The translations under genes and the position numbers were made by a program. This document shows positions 8,219 through 17,207 of a DNA stretch of 64,000 nt, in pieces (within the stretch, counting starts at the first letter, position 1; the number at the start of each line of letters is the position of its first letter). Source of the stretch: Gordonia lacunae (GTDB lineage: Bacteria > Actinomycetota > Actinomycetes > Mycobacteriales > Mycobacteriaceae); NCBI RefSeq assembly GCF_002149015.1, contig NZ_NGFO01000026.1, forward strand, positions 23,924 through 87,923, read 5' to 3'. The notes beneath the pieces are model-generated. The model was not told where the DNA came from, did no database searches, and was given only the letters and a program-made list of their open reading frames with translations.

Positions 8219-8224
8219 CAGAAT
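8219..8224 (+). promoter_or_regulatory. -10-like hexamer of rsmD, leaderless position
   Basis: CAGAAT ends 6 nt before the ATG at 8231, so the predicted transcript would begin at the start codon. No ribosome-binding site lies in between. The same hexamer and spacing precede dxr. Confidence 0.45.
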
Positions 8225-8230
8225 GGCTCC

Positions 8231-8782
8231 ATGACGAGGATCATCGCCGGCCGGCTGGGCGGTCGCCGGCTGCGCGTTCCGGGTGAAGGCACTCGACCCA
8301 CGTCGGACCGCGTTCGCGAGTCGGTGTTCAACATCCTGGCCGCCCGATCCGATCTGGACGGAGTCTGGGTGCTCGATCTGTATGCCGGATCGGGGGCGCT
8401 CGGTCTCGAGGCGATCTCACGCGGAGCCGCGGGTGCCACGTTCGTCGACTCCGGACGCCGGGCAGCCGCGACGATCACCGCGAACGTGCGGGCCTGTGGG
8501 GTGTCCTCGAATGCCACCGTACATACGCGTGCGGTGTCTGCCTACCTCGCCGGCGCCCCGGAGCGGCACTTCGGTCTGGTCTTCTCGGACCCTCCCTACG
8601 ACGTCACCGCCGACCGGGTCGCCGACGACCTGGCTCTGCTGACCACGCGCTTGGACGACGAGGCGCTGGTGGTCGTCGAACGGTCGACCCGATCCGGTGG
8701 AGACGTGTGGCCGTCGGACTACGAGGTGGTCGTCGACAAGCCCTACGGCGACACCCGGGTGGAGATCGCTCGCCTGGTCTGA
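8231..8782 (+). CDS. rsmD: 16S rRNA (guanine966-N2)-methyltransferase
   Basis: SAM-dependent methyltransferase acting on the small-subunit rRNA. It has 183 residues. MTRIIAGRLGGRRLRVP is the usual start, followed by RPTSDRVRESVFNIL, the SAM motif LDLYAGSGALGLEA and the catalytic SDPPYDV. An in-frame start at 8168 adds 21 residues without family character, and ATG 8231 is preferred. coaD follows after 16 bp, the classic rsmD-coaD pair. Confidence 0.96.
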   Translation: MTRIIAGRLGGRRLRVPGEGTRPTSDRVRESVFNILAARSDLDGVWVLDLYAGSGALGLEAISRGAAGATFVDSGRRAAATITANVRACGVSSNATVHTRAVSAYLAGAPERHFGLVFSDPPYDVTADRVADDLALLTTRLDDEALVVVERSTRSGGDVWPSDYEVVVDKPYGDTRVEIARLV

Positions 8783-8786
8783 CCGG

Positions 8787-8792
8787 TAGGTT
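8787..8792 (+). promoter_or_regulatory. -10 hexamer of coaD, leaderless position
   Basis: TAGGTT fits the actinobacterial TANNNT -10 and ends 6 nt before the coaD ATG at 8799. It overlaps the end of the rsmD-coaD gap. Confidence 0.5.
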
Positions 8793-8798
8793 CGGACC

Positions 8799-9287
8799 AT
8801 GACGACGGCTGTGTGTCCCGGTTCCTTCGATCCCTTCACTCTCGGTCACCGATATGTGGTCGAACGCGCCGCAGCGTGTTTCGACGAGGTCGTGATCACC
8901 GTGGTGGTCAACCCCAACAAGCGCGGCATGTTCGGCGTCGACGAACGCATCGCGCTCATCGAAGAGGATTGCGCTGATCTGCCGAAGGTGCGGGTCGATC
9001 GGTGGGAGGGCCTCCTGGTCGACTACCTGCGGCAGGAGTCGATCCACACGATCGTGAAGGGACTGCGTTCGGCGGTGGACTTCGACTACGAGGTGCCGAT
9101 GGCCCAGATGAACCGCGAACTCGCGGGCGTGGAGACCGTCTTCCTGCTCACCGACCCACGTTTCGCCCACGTGTCGAGCTCGCTCGTGAAAGAGGTGGCG
9201 AAGTTGGGCGGCGACGTCTCGCCGTTCCTGTCCGGCCACGTACACGACCGGCTGATGAGCCGACTGTCCGGAGAGCTGACGGCCTGA
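8799..9287 (+). CDS. coaD: Phosphopantetheine adenylyltransferase
   Basis: Transfers AMP from ATP to 4'-phosphopantetheine to give dephospho-CoA. It has 162 residues, normal length. The nucleotidyltransferase motif CPGSFDPFTLGH, the Arg/Lys-containing active-site stretch VKGLRSAVDFDYE, and SSLVKEVAKLGGDVS near the C-terminus are all intact. It is paired with rsmD upstream. A separate -10 hexamer just before the ATG suggests it can be transcribed on its own without a leader. Confidence 0.97.
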   Translation: MTTAVCPGSFDPFTLGHRYVVERAAACFDEVVITVVVNPNKRGMFGVDERIALIEEDCADLPKVRVDRWEGLLVDYLRQESIHTIVKGLRSAVDFDYEVPMAQMNRELAGVETVFLLTDPRFAHVSSSLVKEVAKLGGDVSPFLSGHVHDRLMSRLSGELTA

Positions 9288-9347
9288 ACTCTCGCACCCA
9301 TCGCGACACACCCCACGCGCTTCACGAGTCACAAGCGCACCATTCGG

Positions 9348-9353
9348 CACAAT
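9348..9353 (+). promoter_or_regulatory. CACAAT -10 candidate of sepIVA
   Basis: The sequence GGCACAATAGTC here recurs almost unchanged before rplS (30316) and, shortened, before rpsP (26505). It lies 53 bp before the sepIVA start. No clear -35 was found. Confidence 0.35.
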
Positions 9354-9406
9354 AGTCACAGATTCACCAACTGTTGCAACCAGGCAAGCGCCGGATTGGG
9401 GTGGCT

Positions 9407-10258
9407 GTGTACCGGGTATTTGAGGCTCTCGACGAGCTGGTCGCGATCGTCGAAGAGGCACGAAGTGTGCCGATGACCGCAGGCTGCGTCGTCCCGCGCG
9501 GCGATGTGCTGGAACTCCTCGACGACATCAAGGACTCCATCCCCGGCGAGCTCGACGATGCACAGGATGTGCTCGATCAGCGCGACACGCTCATCGGCGA
9601 TGCCCGCGAGCACGCCGAGACGACGGTGGCGAAGGCGGATTCGGAGTCCGAGGCCGTTCTCGCGCACGCCCGTGCCGAGGCCGACCGGATCCTCTCCGAG
9701 GCGAAAGCACAGGCCGACCGCATGGTCGACGAGGCGAGCGCGCATTCGAGCTCGCTGGTCGAGGACGCCTCGGAGGAGGCGCATCGCCTGCAGACGAGCG
9801 CGGCACGCGAATTCGAGGCCGTCACCGGCCGGGCCCGCGCCGAGGCGCAGCGCACCATCGACGCGGCCAACAACTCCTACGACAAGTCGGTGGCCGACGG
9901 CATCGCCGAGCAGCAGCGCCTCGTCTCCGAGACCGAGGTCGTCGGTGCGGCGAAGTCCGAGGCGGAGCGGATCATCGACGCCGCCCACGCCGAGGCCGAT
10001 CGCCTGCGCGGTGACTGCGATGTCTACGTCGACGAGAAGCTCGCCCAGTTCGAAGAGGTCCTGACCGGCACGCTGCGGTCGGTGAACCGTGGCCGGCATC
10101 AGCTGCGCACCGGCGCCGGAATGCACGACTACGTCGAGTACCCGCGGGGCGTCGACGAGTCCGGACGGTCCGAGGGCCGGGGTGACGGTTCACGCTCGCG
10201 CGAGGCGTCCGCCCGGCACACCTACGACCGCGACCACGGCTCGCCGCTCGCGGTGTGA
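9407..10258 (+). CDS. sepIVA: SepIVA-type coiled-coil cell division/polar growth protein
   Basis: DivIVA-related septation factor of mycolic-acid bacteria (homologue of Rv2927c). It has 283 residues from GTG 9407, chosen because VYRVFEALDELV matches the conserved start MYRVFEALDEL remembered for mycobacterial SepIVA. A longer TTG start at 9374 is possible. After MTAGCVVPRGDVLELLDDIKDS comes a long Ala/Glu/Arg-rich coiled coil (about 60-225) and a charged, low-complexity tail. It lies between coaD and yceD as in mycobacteria. Function is inferred from the family. Confidence 0.9.
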   Translation: MYRVFEALDELVAIVEEARSVPMTAGCVVPRGDVLELLDDIKDSIPGELDDAQDVLDQRDTLIGDAREHAETTVAKADSESEAVLAHARAEADRILSEAKAQADRMVDEASAHSSSLVEDASEEAHRLQTSAAREFEAVTGRARAEAQRTIDAANNSYDKSVADGIAEQQRLVSETEVVGAAKSEAERIIDAAHAEADRLRGDCDVYVDEKLAQFEEVLTGTLRSVNRGRHQLRTGAGMHDYVEYPRGVDESGRSEGRGDGSRSREASARHTYDRDHGSPLAV

Positions 10259-10322
10259 CACGGTCGTCGACCCGGCTGTCCACACGCCGCCGGCGTCGGT
10301 CGATCATTCCGGGGCGCGAGCG

Positions 10323-10328
10323 TATGGT
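10323..10328 (+). promoter_or_regulatory. -10 hexamer of the yceD-like gene, leaderless position
   Basis: TATGGT (TANNNT type) ends 8 nt before the GTG at 10337. No ribosome-binding site intervenes. Confidence 0.45.
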
Positions 10329-10336
10329 GGGCGTTT

Positions 10337-10999
10337 GTGGCTGATCATGCTGTGACATCAGAGCCGTCGCACGGTCCCGGTTCGACCCCCAAGCGCGAGC
10401 CGTTCGTGCTGGATGTGCGTTCGATGGGACGCCGCCCGGGCACCATGTCCGAGGTGCACCGCACCGTGCGGACCCCCGAGCGGCTCGGCGTCGAGATGGT
10501 CGGGATCCCGGCGGATTCCGACGTCGATCTCGACCTGCGTCTCGAGGCGGTGTCCGAGGGAATCCTGGTGACCGGGACGGTGTGTGGCGAGACCGTCGGT
10601 CAGTGCTCGCGCTGTCTCGAGCCCGTGGACGGGACGGTCACGGTCTTCCTCACCGAGCTGTTCGCCTATCCGGACAGCGCGACCGAGCAGACGACCGACG
10701 CCGATGACATCCATCGCATCGCCGACGACCGTATCGATCTCGAGCAGTCGATCATCGATGCGGTCGCGCTCGAACTGCCCATGTCGCCGTTGTGTTCCGC
10801 AGACTGTCAGGGTCTGTGTCAGGTGTGCGGAGTCCGGCTCGCCATCGCCGAGCCGGGTCACTCCCACGAGGTCATCGACCCCCGCTGGGCGGGCCTCGCG
10901 AGCAAGTTCGCCGACCTCGACACCGACGACTCGGCACCGGCCTCGGAGGGCGACGCCGCCGAGGCAGCGGATCCCGACCGGAAACGACATCGTGACTGA
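10337..10999 (+). CDS. YceD/DUF177 family protein
   Basis: Family linked to 23S rRNA or ribosome assembly, with function not settled in actinobacteria. It has 220 residues from GTG. Features are an N-terminal FVLDVRSMGRRPGTM and two Cys clusters, CSRCLEPVDG and CSADCQGLCQVCG, that suggest a metal site. The tail is acidic. In many bacteria rpmF (L32) sits directly downstream. Here, as in mycobacteria, rnc follows instead, its GTG overlapping this gene's last 8 bp. Confidence 0.9.
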   Translation: MADHAVTSEPSHGPGSTPKREPFVLDVRSMGRRPGTMSEVHRTVRTPERLGVEMVGIPADSDVDLDLRLEAVSEGILVTGTVCGETVGQCSRCLEPVDGTVTVFLTELFAYPDSATEQTTDADDIHRIADDRIDLEQSIIDAVALELPMSPLCSADCQGLCQVCGVRLAIAEPGHSHEVIDPRWAGLASKFADLDTDDSAPASEGDAAEAADPDRKRHRD

Positions 11000-11717
11000 G
11001 GCTGTGCGCGAGGACGGTCCGCGAGCCGCCCTGCTCGACGCCCTGGACACCGACATCCCCGACGACCTCCTCACCCTGGCGTTGACCCATCGGTCCTACG
11101 CCTACGAACACGGCGGTCTGCCCACCAACGAGCGCCTGGAGTTCCTCGGCGACTCGGTGCTGGGCGTCGTCATCACGGAGCGTCTCTATCTGCGCTATCC
11201 CGATCGTCCCGAGGGTGAACTGGCCAAGATCCGGGCGAGCGTCGTCAACATGCACGCCCTCGCCGATGTGGCGCGCGGGCTGGGGGACGAGGGCGGGCTC
11301 GGCAAGTACCTGTTCCTCGGTCGCGGCGAGGAGATGACCGGCGGCCGCGACAAGGACTCGATCCTGGCGGACGGTTTGGAATCACTGTTCGGCGCAGTCT
11401 TCCTCAGCCATGGGCTGGAGACCTCGCAGCGGGTCATCCTGCGTCTCTTCGACGAGCGTCTCGACCGTGCCGGCAGCCTCGGCGCGGGCCTGGACTGGAA
11501 GACCTCGCTCCAGGAACTGAGTTCTGAACGCGGGTTCGGTCCGCCGCAGTACCAGATCAGCGCGACCGGACCCGACCACAACAAGGAGTTCACCGCGACC
11601 GCCCTGGTCGCAGGCGAAAGCCTCGGCGAAGGCGTCGGCCGGACCAAGAAGGAAGCGGAGCAGCAAGCCGCTGCCCACGCCTGGAAAGTGCTCACCGAGC
11701 GCGCTTCCGCCTCGTGA
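10992..11717 (+). CDS. rnc: Ribonuclease III
   Basis: Double-strand-specific endoribonuclease for rRNA processing. It has 241 residues from GTG 10992, overlapping the yceD-like gene by 8 bp. The open frame continues upstream but only as a shadow of that gene. The catalytic motif NERLEFLGDSVLG, the second acidic cluster LADGLESLFGAVFL, and a C-terminal dsRNA-binding domain ending GRTKKEAEQQAAAHAW are complete. mutM follows after 36 bp. Confidence 0.96.
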   Translation: MTEAVREDGPRAALLDALDTDIPDDLLTLALTHRSYAYEHGGLPTNERLEFLGDSVLGVVITERLYLRYPDRPEGELAKIRASVVNMHALADVARGLGDEGGLGKYLFLGRGEEMTGGRDKDSILADGLESLFGAVFLSHGLETSQRVILRLFDERLDRAGSLGAGLDWKTSLQELSSERGFGPPQYQISATGPDHNKEFTATALVAGESLGEGVGRTKKEAEQQAAAHAWKVLTERASAS

Positions 11718-11753
11718 ACCGTCTTCCCGTGAACGCCCCGCGCGCGGTGTCGC

Positions 11754-12671
11754 ATGCCTGAACTGCCCGAGGTCGAGACCGTCCGTAGCGGTCTCGAGAC
11801 CCATCTCGTCGGCCGGGTGGTGACCTCTACCGAGGTCCTTCATCCGCGCGCGATCCGTCGTCATGCCGGCGGTGAACCGGATCTGATCGGCCGGCTCGCC
11901 GGCAAGCAGGTGACCGGCGTCCGACGCCGCGGCAAGTACCTGTGGATCGATCTCGCCGAGTCCGCCGACCGGGCGGCGCTCGTCGTCCACCTCGGGATGA
12001 GCGGCCAGATGCTCATCGCACGGGTCGGAACCCCCGACCACACGCATCTGCGGGTCCGCGCCGTCCTCGACGACGAGAACGAACTCCGCTTCGTCGACCA
12101 ACGCACCTTCGGCGGTTGGCATCTCGACGACTACGCCCCCGATGTGTATGCGCCCCCGGAGAATCGGGACACGACCGACCCGTCGCCCACCGACATCCCG
12201 ATGTCGGTGGCGCACATCGCCACCGATCCCTTCGACCCCGCCTTCGATCCGGACCGCGTCGTGGATCGCATGCGCACCAAGCACTCCGAGATCAAACGGG
12301 TGCTCCTGGACCAGACCGTCATCTCCGGGGTGGGCAACATCTACGCCGACGAGGCGCTCTGGCGTGCGCGCCTGCACGGTGCGCGGATCGCCGAGACCAT
12401 CAGCCGCAGGAAACTGCGTGAACTGATCGCCGCCGTCACCGAGGTGATGGCGGCGGCGCTGAAGGTCGGCGGGACGTCGTTCGACGCCCTGTACGTGAAC
12501 GTCAACGGCCAATCCGGCTACTTCGAGCGCTCGCTCAACGCCTACGGACGGGCGGGGGAGCCGTGCCGACGCTGTGGGGCGATCATGCGGCGCGAACAGT
12601 TCATGAACCGGAGCTCGTTCTTCTGCCCGAAGTGCCAGCGGCCGCCGAGTGCGCGCTCGAACGCGCCCTGA
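11754..12671 (+). CDS. mutM: Formamidopyrimidine-DNA glycosylase
   Basis: Base-excision enzyme removing 8-oxoguanine and formamidopyrimidines, with AP-lyase activity. It has 305 residues starting MPELPEVETV, which supplies the catalytic Pro and Glu after Met removal. GVGNIYADEALW and a C-terminal zinc finger (CRRCG...CPKC) are intact. An insert at about 125-160, rich in Pro, Asp and Thr, makes it slightly longer than E. coli MutM. It lies downstream of rnc, as in mycobacteria. Confidence 0.97.
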   Translation: MPELPEVETVRSGLETHLVGRVVTSTEVLHPRAIRRHAGGEPDLIGRLAGKQVTGVRRRGKYLWIDLAESADRAALVVHLGMSGQMLIARVGTPDHTHLRVRAVLDDENELRFVDQRTFGGWHLDDYAPDVYAPPENRDTTDPSPTDIPMSVAHIATDPFDPAFDPDRVVDRMRTKHSEIKRVLLDQTVISGVGNIYADEALWRARLHGARIAETISRRKLRELIAAVTEVMAAALKVGGTSFDALYVNVNGQSGYFERSLNAYGRAGEPCRRCGAIMRREQFMNRSSFFCPKCQRPPSARSNAP

Positions 12672-12785
12672 CCCCACCGACTTCGCTGCGGCGCCGGGAA
12701 CAATCGTCGCTCCGGAACTCTTACTATTGGTCGCGGCGCGGCACCCGCGCCGCCCGCCGGAGACTCTCGAGAGGACCTGCCTTCG

Positions 12786-13244
12786 ATGACCACCGAAGCG
12801 ACCACCCCCACGCCCGGGGTCCCTGCCGACCAGGTCCACACCGACCTCTGGGTCGAGCGCACCGGCACCCGCCGCTACACCGGACGCAGCTCGCGTGGGG
12901 GTGAGGTGCTGATCGGCTCGCAGGATGTCGAGGGGGTGTTCACCCCGGGTGAACTGCTCAAGATCGCCCTGGCCGCCTGCACCGGCATGTCGTCGGACCG
13001 GCCGTTGGCCCGTCGCCTCGGTGACGACTACGACGCGACGATCCGGGTGAGTGGCGACGCGGACCGCGAGAACGAGGTCTACCCGCGCATCGAGGAGATC
13101 CTCGAGATCGACCTGTCCGAACTCGACCCCGATGCCGCGGCCCGCCTGCTCGTCGTCGTCGAACGCGCCATCGACGCGGTGTGCACCGTCGGGCGCACGG
13201 TGAAGGCCGGTGCCGAGGTGGATCTGCGGATCCAGACGGACTGA
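12786..13244 (+). CDS. OsmC/Ohr-family protein
   Basis: Putative thiol peroxidase for organic hydroperoxides, homologous to Rv2923c. It has 152 residues. Both redox cysteines are present (LAACTGMSSD and VCTVGRTV). A -10 candidate TACTAT lies about 60 bp upstream (near 12723), so it may have its own promoter. The substrate is unknown. acyP begins 4 bp after the stop codon. Confidence 0.88.
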   Translation: MTTEATTPTPGVPADQVHTDLWVERTGTRRYTGRSSRGGEVLIGSQDVEGVFTPGELLKIALAACTGMSSDRPLARRLGDDYDATIRVSGDADRENEVYPRIEEILEIDLSELDPDAAARLLVVVERAIDAVCTVGRTVKAGAEVDLRIQTD

Positions 13245-13248
13245 ATCG

Positions 13249-13554
13249 ATGACCGACGAGACGGGGAGCGAGCACGGCACCGACCGCGTCCGGCTCACCG
13301 CGCACGTTCACGGACACGTGCAGGGCGTGGGCTTCCGGTGGTGGACGCGCTCCCGGGCCCTCGAACTCGGTCTGGTCGGCTACGCCTCGAACCAGGCCGA
13401 CGGCCGGGTGCTGGTCGTCGCGGAGGGGCCACGGGACTCAGCGCTCGCCCTGCTGGACGCGCTGCGGTCCGGCACCACGCCGGGACAGGTAGACCTGGTC
13501 GTCGAGCGCGTGGATGAACCGCGCGGGGACCTCGACGGCTTCGTCGAACGGTGA
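13249..13554 (+). CDS. acyP: Acylphosphatase
   Basis: Small enzyme hydrolysing carboxyl-phosphate bonds. It has 101 residues from ATG 13249. HVQGVGFRWW holds the phosphate-binding loop and catalytic Arg, and YASNQADGRV holds the catalytic Asn. Both are intact. The first ~17 residues are a nonconserved charged leader. It sits between osmC-like and smc exactly as in mycobacteria (Rv2922A). Confidence 0.94.
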   Translation: MTDETGSEHGTDRVRLTAHVHGHVQGVGFRWWTRSRALELGLVGYASNQADGRVLVVAEGPRDSALALLDALRSGTTPGQVDLVVERVDEPRGDLDGFVER

Positions 13555-13584
13555 GCGGAGCCCGGAACATGTCGCGATGGTGAG

Positions 13585-13590
13585 TAGTCT
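13585..13590 (+). promoter_or_regulatory. -10 hexamer of smc, leaderless position
   Basis: TAGTCT ends 8 nt before the smc GTG at 13599. The identical hexamer precedes map by 6 nt. Confidence 0.5.
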
Positions 13591-13598
13591 GTACCGTC

Positions 13599-16500
13599 GT
13601 GCACCTCAAAAGCCTGACCCTGAAGGGCTTCAAGTCGTTCGCCTCGGCGACGACCCTGCGCTTCGAGCCGGGTATCACGTGCGTGGTGGGTCCCAACGGC
13701 TCCGGTAAGTCGAACGTCGTCGACGCCCTGACCTGGGTGATGGGCGAGCAGGGCGCCAAGGCGCTGCGCGGCGGAAAGATGCAGGACGTCATCTTCGCCG
13801 GCACATCCGGCCGCCCGCCGCTCGGCCGCGCCGAGGTGACCCTGACCATCGACAACGCCGACGGTGCGCTGCCCATCGAGTACTCCGAGGTGTCGATCAC
13901 GCGCCGGATGTTCCGCGACGGCGCCGGCGAATACGAGATCAACGGCAGTTCCTGCCGATTGATGGACGTGCAGGAACTGCTGTCGGATTCGGGTATCGGC
14001 CGCGAGATGCACGTGATCGTCGGTCAGGGCCGGCTGTCGGCCATCCTCGAGTCCCGCCCCGAGGACCGCCGCGCGTTCATCGAAGAGGCGGCGGGAGTCC
14101 TCAAACACCGCAAGCGCAAGGAAAAGGCGGTCCGCAAGCTCGACGCCATGCAGGCCAATCTCGCGCGCCTGTCCGACCTGACCGCCGAACTCCGTCGTCA
14201 GCTCAAGCCGCTCGGCCGGCAGGCCGAGGTGGCCCGCCGCGCCCAGACCGTCCAGGCAGACCTGCGCGACGCGCGGCTGCGGCTGGCCGCCGACGACCTC
14301 GTCACCCGACGAGCCGAGATGGCCGAACACGCCGCCGTCGAAGACGAGGTCCGGCGCCGACAGGACGAAGTGGCCGCGGAGCTGGACCGCGCGAACGCGG
14401 AGGTGGCCGAACACGAACAGCATCTCGCCGAGATCACGCCCGCCGCGGCCGCCGCGAACCGCGCGTGGTTCCGATTGTCGGCGCTCGCCGAACGCGTCGA
14501 CGCTACCCGCCGGGTCGCCGCCGAACGCAGCCGCTACCTCAGCGAACCGTCGAGTGAGGCCTCCGGACCCGACCCGGACGAGCTCGACGAGCAGGCCCTC
14601 GAGGCCGCCGAACTCGAGGCCGAACTGACCGAGGGCGTCGAGATCGCCGCCGAACAACTCGAGAGCGCCCGCGAGGTGCTGGGGGAGCGCGAATCAATCG
14701 CCGAGGCAGCCGAGGCCGCTCACCTCGCCGCGGTCCGCGCAATCGCCGACCGTCGGGAGGGATTGGCGCGTCTGGAAGGGCAGGTCGACAACCTGCGGAC
14801 GCGCTCGGAGTCGGTCGACGCCGAGGCGCAACGCCTCACGGACGCGATCTCGGCGGCCACGGAGCGCGCCGAAGCCGCTGTGACACAACAAGACTCGGCC
14901 GCCGGGGAGCTTGCGCAACTCGAGGCCGCCGAACGCGCCCTCGACGAACACCACGAACGCTGCGTCGCGGCGCTCAACCTGTCCAACGAACGCGTCGCGA
15001 CCCTGCAGGCCTCCCACCGCGAGGCCGAGCACGCCATCGCCTCGCTGTCGGCGCGCGTGGACGCGCTCGCCATGGGCCTCGAACGGGGCGACGGCGGTGC
15101 CTGGTTGCTGGCGAACGCCCCCGAGGGTCTCCTGGGTCCGATGTCGGAACTGGTCACCGTCGAGCCGGGTTTCGAGACGGCCATCGCCGGCGCGCTCGGC
15201 CCCGCGGTCGACGGCATCGTCACCGTCGACGGGATCGCCGCGGTGCGCGCGTTGGCGGCGCTCAAGTCCGGCGACGGGGGACGGGCCGCGCTGATCTGCG
15301 GTGGGCTCGCCGGGCCGGACCGGCAGGGCCAGGTCGCGCTGCCGGACGGGGCCAGGTGGGCCGCCTCGGTGGTCGACACCCGGCCGGAGATCCGCGGTGC
15401 CATCGACACCGTCCTGGCCGACACCGTGATCGTCGACGATCCCGCCCAGGGACTCGAACTCGCCCGTCGCCTCGGCGTGCGTGCGGTGACCCCCGCCGGC
15501 GATCGCATCTCGGCGGCGTCGGTGGAGGGTGGTTCGTCGCGCCGGCCCTCCACGCTGGAGGTCCAGTCGGCGATCGACGCGGCGACCGCCGAACTCGCCG
15601 CGACGCGCCGGCGCGTCGAAGAACTGGAGGCGGCGCTCGACGGTGCCCTCACCGAACAGCACGAGCGCCGGGAGGCGGCCGAAGAGGCGCTCGCCGCGCT
15701 GCACGAGTCCGACGCCGGCGTCGGGGCCGCGTACGAGCAGATGGCCCGGCTCGGTCAGGAGATCCGGGCGTCGCGCGCCGAGGCCGACAAACTGACGCGC
15801 CAGCGGAACCTCCTCGAGAAGGGCCGCGCGGAAACCCTCGCATCGTTGCAGGACCTCACCGAGCGGCTTCGGCTCGCGCGTGACGAGCCCGAGGTGGGGA
15901 CCGAGATGTCGGCCGACGATTCCGAGCGTGCAACCGCGTCGGCCGCCGTCGGGGTGGCGCGCAGCGCCGAGATGGAGGCTCGTCTGACGTTGCGGACCGC
16001 CGAGGAACGCCTCGCCTCGGTCCGGGGCAAGGCCGACTCGCTGCGCCGCGCCGCCCAGCGCGAACGGGAGGCGCGTGAACGAGCCCGCCGTCAGGACGAG
16101 ATCCGGCGACAGGCCGCCGGCGTGGCGGTGGCCGTCGAACGCGCGGGTGCGCAGGTCAGTGAGCGCCTCGCGGCAGCGGTGGCCTCGGCTCAGGCCGGGC
16201 GCGACGAACTCGAGGAGATCCGGACCGCGCGCACCGCCACCCTGGACGAGCTCCGGGTGCGGGCGGGCGAGCTCACGACCACGCTCAACTCGCTGCGCGA
16301 CACCGTCCACCGCGACGAGGTGGCGCGAGCGCAGGTCGCGCTGCGCATCGAGCAGCTCGAAGAGCAGGTCCTCGAGACCTTCGCGATGGCACCCGACGAT
16401 CTGATCGCCGAATACGGTCCCGACGTGCCGATGCCCCCGTCGGCGCTGGAGATGGCCGAATACGAGCAGGCGAGAGAACGTGGCGAGCAGGTCGTCGCGC

Positions 16501-17207
16501 CCGCCCCGATGCCGTACAACCGGGCGACCCAGGAGGCCCGCGCGAAGAAGGCGCAGAAGGACCTCAACACACTCGGCAAGGTCAACCCCCTCGCACTCGA
16601 GGAGTTCGCGGCGCTCGAGGAACGGTACAACTTCCTCTCGTCACAGCTCGAAGACGTCAAGGCGGCGCGTAAGGATCTCCTCGACGTGGTCGAGGAGGTC
16701 GACGCCCGCATCCTGCAGGTGTTCACCGAGGCCTACGCCGACGTCGAGCGCGAATTCGCGCAGGTCTTCCAGACGCTGTTCCCGGGCGGTGAAGGGCGAC
16801 TGGTCCTCACCGAACCCGGCGACATGCTCACGACGGGCATCGAGGTCGAGGCACGTCCGCCCGGTAAGAAGGTCAAGCGGCTGTCACTGCTGTCCGGTGG
16901 GGAGAAGTCGCTCACGGCCGTCGCGATGCTGGTGGCGATCTTCCGTGCGCGGCCGTCACCGTTCTACGTCATGGACGAGGTCGAGGCCGCTCTCGATGAC
17001 ACCAACCTGCGGCGACTCATCACGTTGTTCGAGCAGCTGCGGGAGAAGTCCCAGCTCATCGTCATCACCCACCAGAAGCCCACGATGGAGGTCGCGGATG
17101 CGCTCTACGGGGTCAGCATGCGCGGCGACGGCATCACGACGGTCATCTCGCAGCGCATGCGCGGCGTGAACATGCCCGTCGGTCAACAGGAGGACACCAG
17201 CCAGTGA
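13599..17207 (+). CDS. smc: Chromosome partition/condensin protein Smc
   Basis: SMC ATPase that compacts and segregates the chromosome with ScpA/ScpB. It has 1202 residues from GTG. The head N-half has Walker A GPNGSGKSN. Long coiled coils (about 170-500 and 660-1000) flank a hinge near 510-640. The head C-half has signature LSLLSGGEKSLTAVAML and Walker B YVMDEVEAALDD. The long open frames on the opposite strand are codon shadows of these coils. The stop codon overlaps the ftsY GTG by 4 bp, coupling smc and ftsY. Confidence 0.98.
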   Translation: MHLKSLTLKGFKSFASATTLRFEPGITCVVGPNGSGKSNVVDALTWVMGEQGAKALRGGKMQDVIFAGTSGRPPLGRAEVTLTIDNADGALPIEYSEVSITRRMFRDGAGEYEINGSSCRLMDVQELLSDSGIGREMHVIVGQGRLSAILESRPEDRRAFIEEAAGVLKHRKRKEKAVRKLDAMQANLARLSDLTAELRRQLKPLGRQAEVARRAQTVQADLRDARLRLAADDLVTRRAEMAEHAAVEDEVRRRQDEVAAELDRANAEVAEHEQHLAEITPAAAAANRAWFRLSALAERVDATRRVAAERSRYLSEPSSEASGPDPDELDEQALEAAELEAELTEGVEIAAEQLESAREVLGERESIAEAAEAAHLAAVRAIADRREGLARLEGQVDNLRTRSESVDAEAQRLTDAISAATERAEAAVTQQDSAAGELAQLEAAERALDEHHERCVAALNLSNERVATLQASHREAEHAIASLSARVDALAMGLERGDGGAWLLANAPEGLLGPMSELVTVEPGFETAIAGALGPAVDGIVTVDGIAAVRALAALKSGDGGRAALICGGLAGPDRQGQVALPDGARWAASVVDTRPEIRGAIDTVLADTVIVDDPAQGLELARRLGVRAVTPAGDRISAASVEGGSSRRPSTLEVQSAIDAATAELAATRRRVEELEAALDGALTEQHERREAAEEALAALHESDAGVGAAYEQMARLGQEIRASRAEADKLTRQRNLLEKGRAETLASLQDLTERLRLARDEPEVGTEMSADDSERATASAAVGVARSAEMEARLTLRTAEERLASVRGKADSLRRAAQREREARERARRQDEIRRQAAGVAVAVERAGAQVSERLAAAVASAQAGRDELEEIRTARTATLDELRVRAGELTTTLNSLRDTVHRDEVARAQVALRIEQLEEQVLETFAMAPDDLIAEYGPDVPMPPSALEMAEYEQARERGEQVVAPAPMPYNRATQEARAKKAQKDLNTLGKVNPLALEEFAALEERYNFLSSQLEDVKAARKDLLDVVEEVDARILQVFTEAYADVEREFAQVFQTLFPGGEGRLVLTEPGDMLTTGIEVEARPPGKKVKRLSLLSGGEKSLTAVAMLVAIFRARPSPFYVMDEVEAALDDTNLRRLITLFEQLREKSQLIVITHQKPTMEVADALYGVSMRGDGITTVISQRMRGVNMPVGQQEDTSQ

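Noticed and set aside
11382..13298. Long minus-strand open frame (638 codons) opposite rnc-mutM-osmC
   Set aside because: High-GC codon shadow. It spans four genes with clear homology on the plus strand and reads as Arg/Gly/Asp-rich nonsense. The same applies to 2000-3607, 13380-14657, 14694-16310 and 17183-18715.
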